Assembly: GCA_913757435.1 (NCBI GenBank)
Contig: CAJYDM010000003.1
Span: 124,001-188,000, forward strand
Reading direction: 5' to 3'
Origin: Syntrophomonas sp. DTU019
GTDB lineage: Bacteria; Bacillota; Syntrophomonadia; Syntrophomonadales; Syntrophomonadaceae
DNA length: 64,000 nucleotides
Shown here: piece by piece, positions 46,127 to 55,032 of the stretch
Position numbering within the stretch: position 1 is the first letter of the stretch
How the letters are laid out: every line of letters starts with the position of its first letter
Made by a program: the position numbers and the translations under genes
The notes under the pieces: generated by a model
Databases searched by the model: none
What the model saw: the letters and a program-made list of their open reading frames with translations, nothing else
What the model was told of the DNA's origin: nothing

Positions 46127-47071
46127 TTGCACAAGGATGCGGCCATATCTAAACCAGGTCCCGATATATCGGTCAACCTGGGTGGGCTGTGGATGAAGAA
46201 TCCCGTAGCGGCAGCGTCGGGCACTTTCGGCTATGGATTTGAATACCAGGATTACATAGATTCCGCTTCTATCGGAGCAGTGATCGTCAAAGGGACCACC
46301 CTGGAGAAACGGGTGGGCAATCCGCCGCCGCGCATCTGTGAGACCGCGGCGGGCATGCTCAATGCCATCGGGTTGGAAAACCCTGGCGTGGAAGTCTTTG
46401 TGACCGAGTACCTGCCCCGGTTGCGCCAGCACGGGGTTACGGTGGTGGCTAACATTGCCGGTAATACCGTGGAGGACTATGAGCATACCGCGGCCATCAT
46501 TGACAAGCAATCCGGGGTGGCGGCTATTGAACTAAACATTTCCTGTCCCAATGTGAAACAGGGCGGGCTGCAGTTCGGAACCGACCCGGCCATGGTGGAA
46601 GCGGTGGTAGCGGCGGTCAAAGCCCGCACCAGCCTGCCGGTGATCCCTAAACTGTCCCCTAACGTCACCGATATCGTTACTATCGCCCGGGCCGCACAGC
46701 GCGGCGGGGCTGATGCCCTGGCCATGATCAATACCCTGTTGGGGATGGCAATAGATATTAAAACTCGCCGTCCGGTGCTGGGCAACGTTTTCGGGGGTTT
46801 ATCCGGTCCGGCCATCAAACCGGTAGCCTTGCGCATGATTTATCAGGTCTATCGGGAAGTGGACCTGCCTATCCTGGGCGGGGGCGGCATTGTCAACACT
46901 GCTGACGCTCTGGAATTTATCATGGCAGGCGCAACCGCGGTGTCGATAGGAACCGGGCTGTTCGTCAATCCAACCTTGCCGGCTGAACTCAGCCTGGGTA
47001 TCAAACAGTATCTGACCGAGCATGGTCTTGATAAGATTGGGGATTTGGTCGGCGCCGCACACCGCTTTTAA
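46127..47071 (+). CDS. pyrD: Dihydroorotate dehydrogenase catalytic subunit (class 1B)
   Basis: The 314-residue protein starts at TTG behind AGGAGGG. It is an FMN TIM barrel with active-site Cys in [16 protein letters not shown]-contact [13 protein letters not shown] and the C-terminal [19 protein letters not shown]. It works with PyrK, oxidising dihydroorotate to orotate with NAD+ in the cytoplasm. Confidence 0.93.
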   Translation: MHKDAAISKPGPDISVNLGGLWMKNPVAAASGTFGYGFEYQDYIDSASIGAVIVKGTTLEKRVGNPPPRICETAAGMLNAIGLENPGVEVFVTEYLPRLRQHGVTVVANIAGNTVEDYEHTAAIIDKQSGVAAIELNISCPNVKQGGLQFGTDPAMVEAVVAAVKARTSLPVIPKLSPNVTDIVTIARAAQRGGADALAMINTLLGMAIDIKTRRPVLGNVFGGLSGPAIKPVALRMIYQVYREVDLPILGGGGIVNTADALEFIMAGATAVSIGTGLFVNPTLPAELSLGIKQYLTEHGLDKIGDLVGAAHRF

Positions 47072-47111
47072 TTAGCTTGAGGGGAACCTAATAACTGGTC
47101 ACACAAGAAGC

Positions 47112-47163
47112 GACGGCATTGTGGACAGGACGGGTGACTGTGGTCAAGCAAAAGAATGCCGTC
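47112..47163 (+). other. Inverted repeat between pyrD and pyrF
   Basis: GACGGCATT (47112-47120) is complementary to AATGCCGTC (47155-47163). The 34-base loop and lack of a T-run make its role unclear. Confidence 0.35.
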
Positions 47164-47202
47164 AAATCTTTAATAACGATTAATACCTGAGGAGGAATGG
47201 CG

Positions 47203-47931
47203 TTGCAGGCGAAGGATAGAATCATTTTAGCCCTGGATGTGGATACCAGGCGCCAGGCTTTGGACCTGGTTCAGGAATTGGCCCCCTTTGTGGGGGTATT
47301 TAAAGTTGGCATGCAATTGTTCAACAGCACTGGACCTGATATTGTTTCGCAAATCAGCGATTACGGCGGTGAGGTCTTTGTGGACTTGAAGTTCCATGAT
47401 ATCCCCAATACGGTAGCGTCAGCAGGCAGGGTCATGACCCGGCTCAACTGTCGTATGTTCAACTGTCATGCGGCCGGCGGCAGGACCATGATGAGCGAAC
47501 TGAGTCGAGCGGTGGAGCAAGAAGCGGCCAGGCGAGGCCTGGCAGTTCCCCTCACGCTGGCGGTGACGGTATTGACCAGTATTGCCCAGAGTGAACTGGA
47601 AAACGATATGTTGATTTCGAACTGGAGCGTTGAAGAAGTGGTAGTCAAATGGGCTCTGGCTGCCAAAGAATGCGGCATCGGCGGAGTGGTATGTTCACCT
47701 CAGGAGATAGCCGCGATCAGAGCCGCCTGTGGGCCGGAATTCAAGATCGTCACCCCGGGAATCAGACCGGCTTGGTCAGAGAGCAATGATCAGAAACGCA
47801 TCACCACGCCCAGGCAGGCCATTGAACTGGGGGCCGATTATATAGTTATCGGGCGGCCGATTACCGCAGCAGCTGATAAAGTTTCTGCAGCGCAGAAGAT
47901 AATTGAGGAATTGGAGGCAGCATCATGCTAG
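47203..47931 (+). CDS. pyrF: Orotidine-5'-phosphate decarboxylase
   Basis: The protein has 242 residues from TTG 47203: GGAGG at 47191-47195 is seven bases from this TTG but only one base from the ATG at 47197, so the TTG is favoured. The catalytic motif VFVDLKFHDIPNTVA is complete, followed by VTPGIRPA and GADYIVIGRPI. It forms UMP. It overlaps pyrE by 7 bases. Confidence 0.92.
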   Translation: MQAKDRIILALDVDTRRQALDLVQELAPFVGVFKVGMQLFNSTGPDIVSQISDYGGEVFVDLKFHDIPNTVASAGRVMTRLNCRMFNCHAAGGRTMMSELSRAVEQEAARRGLAVPLTLAVTVLTSIAQSELENDMLISNWSVEEVVVKWALAAKECGIGGVVCSPQEIAAIRAACGPEFKIVTPGIRPAWSESNDQKRITTPRQAIELGADYIVIGRPITAAADKVSAAQKIIEELEAASC

Positions 47932-48500
47932 AAAAATCACAGGCCATAGACATATTCAGCCAGGCCGGAGCGCTTTTAGAGGGCCATTTCCGGCTCACCT
48001 CGGGAAGGCACAGCAATCAGTATATGCAGATGGCCCAGGTATTGAAATATCCGGCGTTCACCGAGCAACTAGCCCGGCATCTGGCCGAGGCTTTCCGGGA
48101 TGACGGGGTTGAACTGGTGGTCGGACCGGCTATGGGGGGCATTGTGGTTGCCTATGAAGTAGCCCGCCAGCTGGGAGTACCGGGTTTCTTCACCGAGAGA
48201 GAAAATGGCCTTATGGCCTTGAGGCGCGGTTTCGTCATCGAACCGGGACAGCGCGTCCTGGTGGTGGAAGACGTGGTCACCACCGGGGGATCGGTCAAAG
48301 AGGTGATCGAGTTGGTTCAGCAGCATGGCGGCCAGGTAGTCGGGGTAGGGGTACTGGTCGATCGCAGCAACGGTCAGGTGGACTTCGGGGCAAAGCTTGA
48401 GGCGGTTCTGACTTTAGACATCAGCAGCTGGGAAGCTGACGAATGCCCGCTGTGCCAGGAAGGCAGACTGCCGGTGGTAAAACCCGGCAGCCGGACTTAA
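47925..48500 (+). CDS. pyrE: Orotate phosphoribosyltransferase
   Basis: The 191-residue PRTase has the PRPP motif VLVVEDVVTTGGSVKEV, HFRLTSGRHSNQYMQ and MGGIVVAYEVARQLG. It converts orotate to OMP for PyrF. It carries a C-terminal extension with CPLCQEG, common in a clostridial subgroup. It is the last recognised pyr gene. Confidence 0.92.
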   Translation: MLEKSQAIDIFSQAGALLEGHFRLTSGRHSNQYMQMAQVLKYPAFTEQLARHLAEAFRDDGVELVVGPAMGGIVVAYEVARQLGVPGFFTERENGLMALRRGFVIEPGQRVLVVEDVVTTGGSVKEVIELVQQHGGQVVGVGVLVDRSNGQVDFGAKLEAVLTLDISSWEADECPLCQEGRLPVVKPGSRT

Positions 48501-48520
48501 GCGGCTGAAGGGGCAGCGTC

Positions 48521-48814
48521 ATGAGAGTATATCTTAATGGCAAAGAGATGCAATTTAAAGAAGGCGGCTATGAATACGTGTTTATGAAGCCGTACCAGTA
48601 CAGCCAGAGTGATGTGATCAAAAAGGACTACGGGCAGTTGACCCTGCAGCTGTATGATAACGGGGTGCAGATCCGCACCCTGGCTACAGCTAATGAGGTT
48701 GCCACCCTGATCAATCGTGATGTGGCTGTTGATGAGGTCAAGAATAAGGTCTACATTCTGGAGCCGGGCAACACCGTAACCGTCAATGAAGATGGATCCC
48801 TTCGCGTAGAATAG
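48521..48814 (+). CDS. Small protein of unknown function
   Basis: The 97-residue protein is not recognised. It looks beta-rich (LNGKEMQFKEGGYEYVFM near the start, ILEPGNTVTVNEDGSLRVE at the end), without signal peptide, cysteines or membrane span. It begins 20 bases after pyrE and ends before the convergent rqcH, so it is probably transcribed with the pyr operon. Confidence 0.65.
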   Translation: MRVYLNGKEMQFKEGGYEYVFMKPYQYSQSDVIKKDYGQLTLQLYDNGVQIRTLATANEVATLINRDVAVDEVKNKVYILEPGNTVTVNEDGSLRVE

Positions 48815-48840
48815 TGCCCGCTTAAGACCGCAGCTCTATA

Positions 48841-50616
48841 TCAAGGCTCACCGTCTTTGATTTCCGACTCCAGCAAACTGGTCACCCGGGGCTCCTGAGG
48901 ATTGACGACAATGGTCCAATAATTATCGTATATCACCATCCCCGGCTTGGCACCGCCCGGTTTGCGCACCTGGGAACGGAAGGTGTAGTCTACCTCCACC
49001 TTTTCGCTCTGACGGGCCTTGCTGAAGTGGGCGGCTAACAGCGCTGCCTCCTCCAAGGTGGCATCAGGCACGTCGTGTATGGTCCTAATTTTGCGGGGCA
49101 GGCGCACGATGACATGTGAGCCGGGGATATTCTTAGTGTGCAGCCACAGATCCTGGGATTCCGATTGTTTTAATGTGAGGCTGTCGTTCTGGCGGTTGTT
49201 GCGCCCTACCAGTATCTCCATGTTGTCGCTGGAAAGATAGCGACGCGGCACGGTGCGGGGGGGCGATTTTTTGCCTTTGGCGCCTTTGCCGCCCTTATCC
49301 CGTTCCAATTCCTCACTTATCTCTTCCATATCGCTAGTACTTTCAGCCTGTTGAATAGACAACAAGACCGATTCCAGATAGTCGATCTCCAATTGATTGG
49401 CAGCCATCAGACTTTCCAAATGGGCAATGGTCTTGCGGCTTTTGTTATAGATCTTAAAATAGCGCTGTGCGTTCTTGATAGGACTTAAGCGCACGTCCAG
49501 GGGTATGACCACCTGCTCTCCGGTAGAATAATCCTCCACCACCGCCTCGCTCATGCCCTTTTCCAACTGGTAGGCATATCCGGTTAATAACTCGCCCCAG
49601 GTTTTGTAGTTCTCCTGACCCCGGGCCTGGATGAGGTCGCTCTCCTGGTAGAAGCGCTTTTTATAGGCTTTGTCGAGGATGAGTTTGATGTGTCGGGACA
49701 GGTTGGTTTTCCATGATTCCAGGCGCAAATTATTTAATTTGGCGGTATAGAAGTGGTCGCAGGCCGAATTGATGGAATCGAAATCACGCCGCTGGTCGGC
49801 CTCAATAGGGTATGCGGCATACTCTATGGGCATTTCGTTATGAAATGAGATACTGGGCTGGGCTGCACCGTTTTGCACCTTTTCGAGCAGATCTCTCACC
49901 TTTTGATACAGTTTGCCCAATTCGTATTCACCGCTCTGCGCCGCAGGCAAGGCCGGGTTTATGCCGCTCATCAGACATATCTCCCGGGCAGTGAAGGGGC
50001 TGATGCCCGAAAATAAGCCGAACAAGGCCTGAGATAGGGCAGTATCTTCATTCTCCCAGATGCCTCTGCAGAAGGTCTCATATGCGGTATCCAAAGGATT
50101 GAGTTTATCCTGTGCGGGAGGCTCTACATAAGGCTTTCCGGGCAGAACCTCGCGGTAAGAGCTGACTTCACTGCTGAATTTTTTGATGGCATCAATGATA
50201 ATATTATTCTCCGGGTTGATCAGTATGAGGTTGGAGTGCCGCCCGGTAAATTCGCACATCAAACGGCGGATAGTCCACTCCCGAAAATCATCCAATGCTT
50301 CGATATCAATCATTACTATGCGTTCAAAACCGACTTGTTTTACTGCCCTGATCTTGCCGCCTTCGAGATACTTGCGCAACAGCATGCAAAAGGCACTAGG
50401 CCGGGGCGGATTGGTCTTGCGGGTCGTGGTCAGATGCATTCTGGCCCAGCGTGCATTGGCTGACAGCAAGAGGCGGTGATTGCCGCCATGAGCCATGCGG
50501 ATGGAGATCATCAGTTCATCCTTTTCTGGCTGGTGGATTTTGTCAATGCGGGCTCCCTGCAAAGCCTGGTCTAATTCAAAGCACAAAGCAGATATGGTGA
50601 ATCCGTCAAAAGGCAT
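48841..50616 (-). CDS. rqcH: RqcH/NFACT ribosome quality control factor
   Basis: The 591-residue protein (older name FbpA, fibronectin-binding) has NFACT-N (PFDGFTISALCFELDQAL; LLRKYLEGGKIRAV), a central coiled coil (about 370-430), and a C-terminal NFACT-R domain (ILVGRNNRQNDSLTLK, DLWLHTKNIPGSHVIV). RqcH binds stalled 50S-peptidyl-tRNA and directs C-terminal alanine tailing. GAGGTGAGG precedes the start. The 150-bp gap to the next gene is divergent and A/T-rich. Confidence 0.92.
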   Translation of the reverse strand: MPFDGFTISALCFELDQALQGARIDKIHQPEKDELMISIRMAHGGNHRLLLSANARWARMHLTTTRKTNPPRPSAFCMLLRKYLEGGKIRAVKQVGFERIVMIDIEALDDFREWTIRRLMCEFTGRHSNLILINPENNIIIDAIKKFSSEVSSYREVLPGKPYVEPPAQDKLNPLDTAYETFCRGIWENEDTALSQALFGLFSGISPFTAREICLMSGINPALPAAQSGEYELGKLYQKVRDLLEKVQNGAAQPSISFHNEMPIEYAAYPIEADQRRDFDSINSACDHFYTAKLNNLRLESWKTNLSRHIKLILDKAYKKRFYQESDLIQARGQENYKTWGELLTGYAYQLEKGMSEAVVEDYSTGEQVVIPLDVRLSPIKNAQRYFKIYNKSRKTIAHLESLMAANQLEIDYLESVLLSIQQAESTSDMEEISEELERDKGGKGAKGKKSPPRTVPRRYLSSDNMEILVGRNNRQNDSLTLKQSESQDLWLHTKNIPGSHVIVRLPRKIRTIHDVPDATLEEAALLAAHFSKARQSEKVEVDYTFRSQVRKPGGAKPGMVIYDNYWTIVVNPQEPRVTSLLESEIKDGEP

Positions 50617-50767
50617 ATCAAATCCTCACCTTCTCTGGTACAAAACGGTAATTGTAGTCATTGTCGATATTCTCTGTCTATATTAACAAAATATAAAAAG
50701 GAATACCGCCAAGAAAAGAGAACTAAAAATATTAACAACATATAATAAAAGGCCGGGAGGTGATTAC

Positions 50768-51193
50768 GTGTCTCAGCTGGTGGTCAGTATATACAACAAC
50801 ATACTTGAACAGGTTATGCAACTGGAGGGTTCCAAGAAGGAAATCAGCACCGAGATACTTCTGGCTCGTGAAGAACGTAAACGTCTGGCCTTAATATATA
50901 ATTTCCTCAGCTATGACTTGAGTAAACATGAACTCCTGGAACAGGCTGCTGTAATAGCCCTGACCAACCGGGAGAAGTTGGTCCTGGATCATCTCAATCG
51001 GCTCTACGCCAATGTCCGCGAACAGGAGACGATAGATAAAATCAGACACGAAATAAAGTGCACCCAGCGCTTCATGAAGGTAGTAAGCCGGGCCAAGGAT
51101 GAAAAGACTGCCCTGACTTTTTCGGAACGGCGTATGGTGCAGGAGATCATCAAGTTCGTGGTAGCCCAAGCCAGGTTATATAATCAAGTTTAA
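50768..51193 (+). CDS. Helical protein of unknown function
   Basis: A 141-residue protein from GTG behind GGGAGGTGA. It is nearly all helix, rich in charged residues (LLAREERKRLALIYNFLSYD, EQETIDKIRHEIKCTQRFM in broken stretches), with no signal peptide or membrane span. The family is not recognised. It stands alone before a terminator. Confidence 0.7.
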   Translation: MSQLVVSIYNNILEQVMQLEGSKKEISTEILLAREERKRLALIYNFLSYDLSKHELLEQAAVIALTNREKLVLDHLNRLYANVREQETIDKIRHEIKCTQRFMKVVSRAKDEKTALTFSERRMVQEIIKFVVAQARLYNQV

Positions 51194-51215
51194 ATGCAAC
51201 TTGCACCAACGCTCA

Positions 51216-51244
51216 GCCCGGGAAATCCCCGGGCATTTCTATTT
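51216..51244 (+). terminator. Terminator before dapB
   Basis: GCCCGGG-AAATC-CCCGGGC followed by ATTTCTATTT. Confidence 0.75.
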
Positions 51245-51366
51245 GTAGCGGAGCTGCTCTATGCAGGTGGCCTTATTGCCCCCGAATAATGCAGATTATA
51301 ACAAATCTTGACTCAGCTCACAAAATATATAACACTTAATGCTAAGTAACAACGGGAGGTTCGAGT

Positions 51367-52164
51367 ATGTCTACACCGATCAAGGTAATAGTTGTAGGGG
51401 CTTTAGGCAAGATGGGGCGGGAAACTGTCAAAGCCTTGAACAGCCAGTCTGACATAAATGTTGTGGGGTTGCTGGATATAGCTTATCATGATGAAGCATT
51501 CGCGGTGCTCACCGGCATTGATTGTGGCCTCAAGCTGGAAAATGACCTGGAAATTCTCATTGAAAGGGAAAGGCCGCAGGTTATGGTCGATTTCACCAAT
51601 CCCCAGGCAGTCTTTAATAACACCCGGACCGCATTGTCCCGGGGGGTGGCATGTGTGGTTGGTACCACCGGCCTTAACGAAACCGAACTCTCACAGCTGG
51701 AGCGATTAGCTATAGACAATAGAACTGCTGTGGCGGTTATACCCAATTTCGCCATCGGAGCTGTGTTGATGATGAGATTTGCTCAGGAAGCCGCCCGCTA
51801 CCTCCCCGATGTGGAGATAATTGAAACCCATCATGACCAGAAGATGGACGCGCCTTCCGGCACCGCCATCAAAACCGCTGAGATGATCACGGCCAACCGG
51901 GGAATTCTGCCCCCCAAAAATACCCGGGAATTTGAAAAAATTCCTGGCAGCCGGGGAGGCAAAGCCGGTGATATACGCATCCACAGCGTGCGTTTGCCCG
52001 GATTCGTAGCTCATCAAGAGGTGATTTTCGGCGGTCCTGGACAGAGTCTGACCATTCGCCACGATTCCTATGACCGGGTTGGTTTCATGCCCGGGGTCAT
52101 AATGGTGGTGAGGAAGATACCAGGCCTTAACGGCCTGATCTATGGGATGGATGCCTTGATGTGA
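51367..52164 (+). CDS. dapB: 4-hydroxy-tetrahydrodipicolinate reductase
   Basis: The 265-residue protein has the NAD(P) motif VGALGKMGRETVKAL, the catalytic ETHHDQKMDAPSGTA and VVGTTGL. It reduces hydroxy-tetrahydrodipicolinate on the way to diaminopimelate. In mother cells the same substrate is diverted to dipicolinate by the next two gene products. GGGAGG precedes the start. It has its own terminator. Confidence 0.94.
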   Translation: MSTPIKVIVVGALGKMGRETVKALNSQSDINVVGLLDIAYHDEAFAVLTGIDCGLKLENDLEILIERERPQVMVDFTNPQAVFNNTRTALSRGVACVVGTTGLNETELSQLERLAIDNRTAVAVIPNFAIGAVLMMRFAQEAARYLPDVEIIETHHDQKMDAPSGTAIKTAEMITANRGILPPKNTREFEKIPGSRGGKAGDIRIHSVRLPGFVAHQEVIFGGPGQSLTIRHDSYDRVGFMPGVIMVVRKIPGLNGLIYGMDALM

Positions 52165-52192
52165 AACCGACCCTGCAATAACTGAAATTGGT

Positions 52193-52220
52193 GCCGCCGG
52201 GATTACCCGGCGGCTTTTTT
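52193..52220 (+). terminator. Terminator after dapB
   Basis: GCCGCCGGG-ATTA-CCCGGCGGC followed by six T residues. It separates dapB from the sporulation pair. Confidence 0.92.
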
Positions 52221-52392
52221 GCCTTCTTTTCTAATCCACCAATTACCATCTGCATGTGTATACAAGCCTCACCCCAAAGCCCCTAGTCAACTGCGGTGCT
52301 GCTATAAGCCCGTTTCTGACAAGCACCAGCCGTTCCCGGTGCTCATATAATGCTAATAATTGTATCCACTACATCCATGAAGGAGGAAGACA

Positions 52393-53307
52393 GTGAGTTC
52401 AGTCTTGTCAGGAATAAAGATCGCCGTTTTGGGCGGGGATGAGCGGGAAGCCATTCTGGTGCATGAACTGGTTAAAATGGGGGCTACGGTTACAGTGGCC
52501 GGTTTTCCCCGTGAAATGGTGTGTCATGGCGCCCTGCTGGTGAACACTGTCGAGGACGCATGCCAGGAAGCGGAGGTATTGATAATGCCTCTTCCCGGAA
52601 CCAATCCCGAAGGGGTGATTCGTGCCGTTTTTACTGAGAAACCCTTGGTATTAACCTATGCGGCTCTGCAGATGCTGCCCGAGCAAGCTCTGGTGATGAT
52701 CGGTTCCGCCCGTCCCTACCTCAAGGAGTGGTGCCAGAGCCTCAATTTAAACCTTATGGAGATAGCCGAGATCGATGCCATTGCCATACCCAATTCCATC
52801 CCCACTGCGGAAGGCGCTCTGCAGATAGCCATGATGGAAAGCCGCATTACCATCCATGGCAGTAAATCCTGTGTTATAGGTTTCGGGCGCATCGGCATAA
52901 CCCTGGCTCGATGCCTTAAGGCTCTGGGCGCAGAAGTAACTGTAGTAGCCCGCAACCCTGGCCAGCTAGCCCGCGCTCATGAAATGGGATGCCAGCGGGC
53001 CGGGTTTGAACAGCTCAAACAGCTGATGCAGGTCAGCGATCTGGTATTCAATACTGTCCCCGCTCAGGTATTGACGGCCGAGTCGTTAAAGTACGCCAAT
53101 CCTAATGTGATCATCATAGACCTGGCTGCTCAGCCGGGTGGGACAGATTTTGAAGCCGCCAATTGCTTTGGCCTTAAGGCCATTCTGGCCCCAGGATTAC
53201 CCGGCAAAGTAGCTCCAGTTTCCTCGGGAAAGATCTTAGCCGAGGTCATCCCTCGACTGATTGTGGAAGAACTATCCAGGTTGGGTGAACCCCTGCTCCT
53301 GGATTGA
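52393..53307 (+). CDS. spoVFA: Dipicolinate synthase subunit A
   Basis: The 304-residue protein starts at GTG behind AGGAGGAAG. A DpaA N-terminal domain (IAVLGGDEREAILVHELVKMG, with family-typical GGDxR) leads to a Rossmann domain, CVIGFGRIGITLARCLKALGA. With SpoVFB it oxidises the DapA product to dipicolinic acid in the mother cell. Expected control is by a late sporulation sigma; no sigma-A promoter was seen. Confidence 0.93.
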   Translation: MSSVLSGIKIAVLGGDEREAILVHELVKMGATVTVAGFPREMVCHGALLVNTVEDACQEAEVLIMPLPGTNPEGVIRAVFTEKPLVLTYAALQMLPEQALVMIGSARPYLKEWCQSLNLNLMEIAEIDAIAIPNSIPTAEGALQIAMMESRITIHGSKSCVIGFGRIGITLARCLKALGAEVTVVARNPGQLARAHEMGCQRAGFEQLKQLMQVSDLVFNTVPAQVLTAESLKYANPNVIIIDLAAQPGGTDFEAANCFGLKAILAPGLPGKVAPVSSGKILAEVIPRLIVEELSRLGEPLLLD

Positions 53308-53324
53308 AACGGAGGTGAGAATAA

Positions 53325-53930
53325 GTGCAGGGGACAATTAACACCAGACTGGATAATATCAAAATCGGTGTGGTTATTACTGGGTCGCACTGTACCGTAG
53401 GAGAGGTCATACCGCAGATCAAGCGGCTTCATGAAGCTGGAGCCGAGCTCTATCCAATTTTTTCATATACCACCGACCAGACCGATAATCGGTTTTACCG
53501 GGTAGATGATTTGAAAAGGGAAATACAGGATATTACCGGTCACGGCATAATCAACAGCATAGTAGGGGCCGAGCCAATCGGACCTCAGAAGTACTTGGAT
53601 ATCGTGGCTGTCATGCCCGCCACCGGAAACAGTATCGCCAAATTCGCCAATGGCATCGTCGATACCCCGGCATTGATGGCCATGAAGGCGCAGCTTAGAA
53701 ATCAGCGTCCAGTGGTTATTGCCATATCCACCAATGACGGTTTAGGTATAAATGCTAAAAATATCGGGCTTTTACTGAATACTAAAAACATTTATTTTGT
53801 CCCTTTCAGACAGGATAATCCGCTGGAGAAGTGCAATTCGCTGCAGGCTGACATGACCCTGGTGCTGGATACCATCGTGGCAGCCTTAAAAGGTCAACAG
53901 CTGCAGCCGGTTTTGCTCGGACCCCGCTAA
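53325..53930 (+). CDS. spoVFB: Dipicolinate synthase subunit B (flavoprotein)
   Basis: The 201-residue protein starts at GTG behind GGAGGTGAG. It belongs to the flavoprotein (UbiX/EpiD-like) fold: IKIGVVITGSHCTVGEVIP, VVAVMPATGNSIAKFANGIVDTPALMA (cut by the usual turn). It pairs with SpoVFA, 17 bases upstream. Confidence 0.92.
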   Translation: MQGTINTRLDNIKIGVVITGSHCTVGEVIPQIKRLHEAGAELYPIFSYTTDQTDNRFYRVDDLKREIQDITGHGIINSIVGAEPIGPQKYLDIVAVMPATGNSIAKFANGIVDTPALMAMKAQLRNQRPVVIAISTNDGLGINAKNIGLLLNTKNIYFVPFRQDNPLEKCNSLQADMTLVLDTIVAALKGQQLQPVLLGPR

Positions 53931-53934
53931 TTCA

Positions 53935-53963
53935 TTGAGTCGGCCCAAGTGGTGTGCTATATT
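53935..53963 (+). promoter_or_regulatory. Sigma-A promoter of asd
   Basis: TTGAGT (53935-53940), 17 bases, TATATT (53958-53963). It would let asd-aspartokinase-dapA be made in growing cells, apart from spoVFAB. Confidence 0.6.
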
Positions 53964-54002
53964 ATATAAATAGTATTTTTAGCAGCAGGAGGTACTAGTC
54001 CG

Positions 54003-55019
54003 ATGGCCGAAGGAATTAAGCTGGCAATAGTTGGAGCAACTGGAGCAGTAGGGCAGGAAATGCTCAAGATCTTAGAAGAGAGGAAGTTCCCGGTGGGGAA
54101 ATTGATTTGCCTGGCAGATCCCCGTGAAGCCGGAACCCGTTTGAAATTCAAGGGTGAAGAGCATATTGTGGCAGGAGCCACCGAAAAAGCCTTTAAAGAG
54201 GCTGATATTGCCCTGTTGGCAGTCGGTTCCGATGTCAGCAAGATGATGGCCAGGGATATTGTAGCCCAGAATTGCGTGGTTATAGATAACAGCTATGCTT
54301 TTCGCATGGAGCCAGAGGTGCCCCTGGTGGTGCCGGAGGTGAATGCGGATGATATAAACTGGCACCGAGGCATAATCGCCAACCCCAATTGTTCAACCAT
54401 TATCATGGTTGTAGCCGTCAATCCCTTGCATAAGGCCGCCACCATCAAGAGGATCGTAGTATCCACTTACCAGGCTGTGTCTGGCGCCGGAAAAGCAGGT
54501 TTGGATGAATTGGATCAACATGTTCAAGCCGCTTTAAGCGGCACTGAGCCGATTTTGGACGTTTTCCAGCATCCTATTGCCTTTAATGTCATTCCACACA
54601 TCGATGTTTTCGAAGACAATGCTTATACCAGAGAAGAAATGAAAATGGTCTGGGAAACCCGGAAGATCATGCATGCTCCTGAATTGCGGATAGCGGCAAC
54701 TGCAGTACGCATTCCGGTTTATCGCAGTCATTCTGAAGCCATAAATATTGAAACCGAAAAAACATTGTCCCCTGAAGAAGCCCGGCAGATCCTGGCCGCT
54801 GCCCCTGGGGTGGTCGTGCAGGATGATCCCGGTTTGAATATCTATCCAATGCCTTTACTCAGTTCCTACCTAGATGAGGTTTTTGTAGGCCGTATTCGCC
54901 GTGATCTGTCCTCTGACAATGGCCTGGTAATATGGGTGGCTGCCGATCAGATCAGGAAAGGGGCGGCGACCAATGCCATTCAGATCGCTGAGATCGTCGC
55001 CGCCAGAAACCTCTATTAG
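54003..55019 (+). CDS. asd: Aspartate-semialdehyde dehydrogenase
   Basis: The 338-residue protein has NADP motif IVGATGAVGQEMLKIL, active-site Cys in IIANPNCSTIIMV, and the GAGKAGLDELDQ and NVIPHIDVF segments. It reduces aspartyl phosphate to the semialdehyde for lysine, DAP, Thr and Met. AGGAGG is upstream. Confidence 0.94.
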   Translation: MAEGIKLAIVGATGAVGQEMLKILEERKFPVGKLICLADPREAGTRLKFKGEEHIVAGATEKAFKEADIALLAVGSDVSKMMARDIVAQNCVVIDNSYAFRMEPEVPLVVPEVNADDINWHRGIIANPNCSTIIMVVAVNPLHKAATIKRIVVSTYQAVSGAGKAGLDELDQHVQAALSGTEPILDVFQHPIAFNVIPHIDVFEDNAYTREEMKMVWETRKIMHAPELRIAATAVRIPVYRSHSEAINIETEKTLSPEEARQILAAAPGVVVQDDPGLNIYPMPLLSSYLDEVFVGRIRRDLSSDNGLVIWVAADQIRKGAATNAIQIAEIVAARNLY

Positions 55020-55032
55020 GAAGGTGTTTAGA

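Noticed and set aside
51245-51366. Lysine riboswitch before dapB
   Set aside because: The gap is too short (about 120 bases after the terminator) and lacks L-box sequence or a second terminator.
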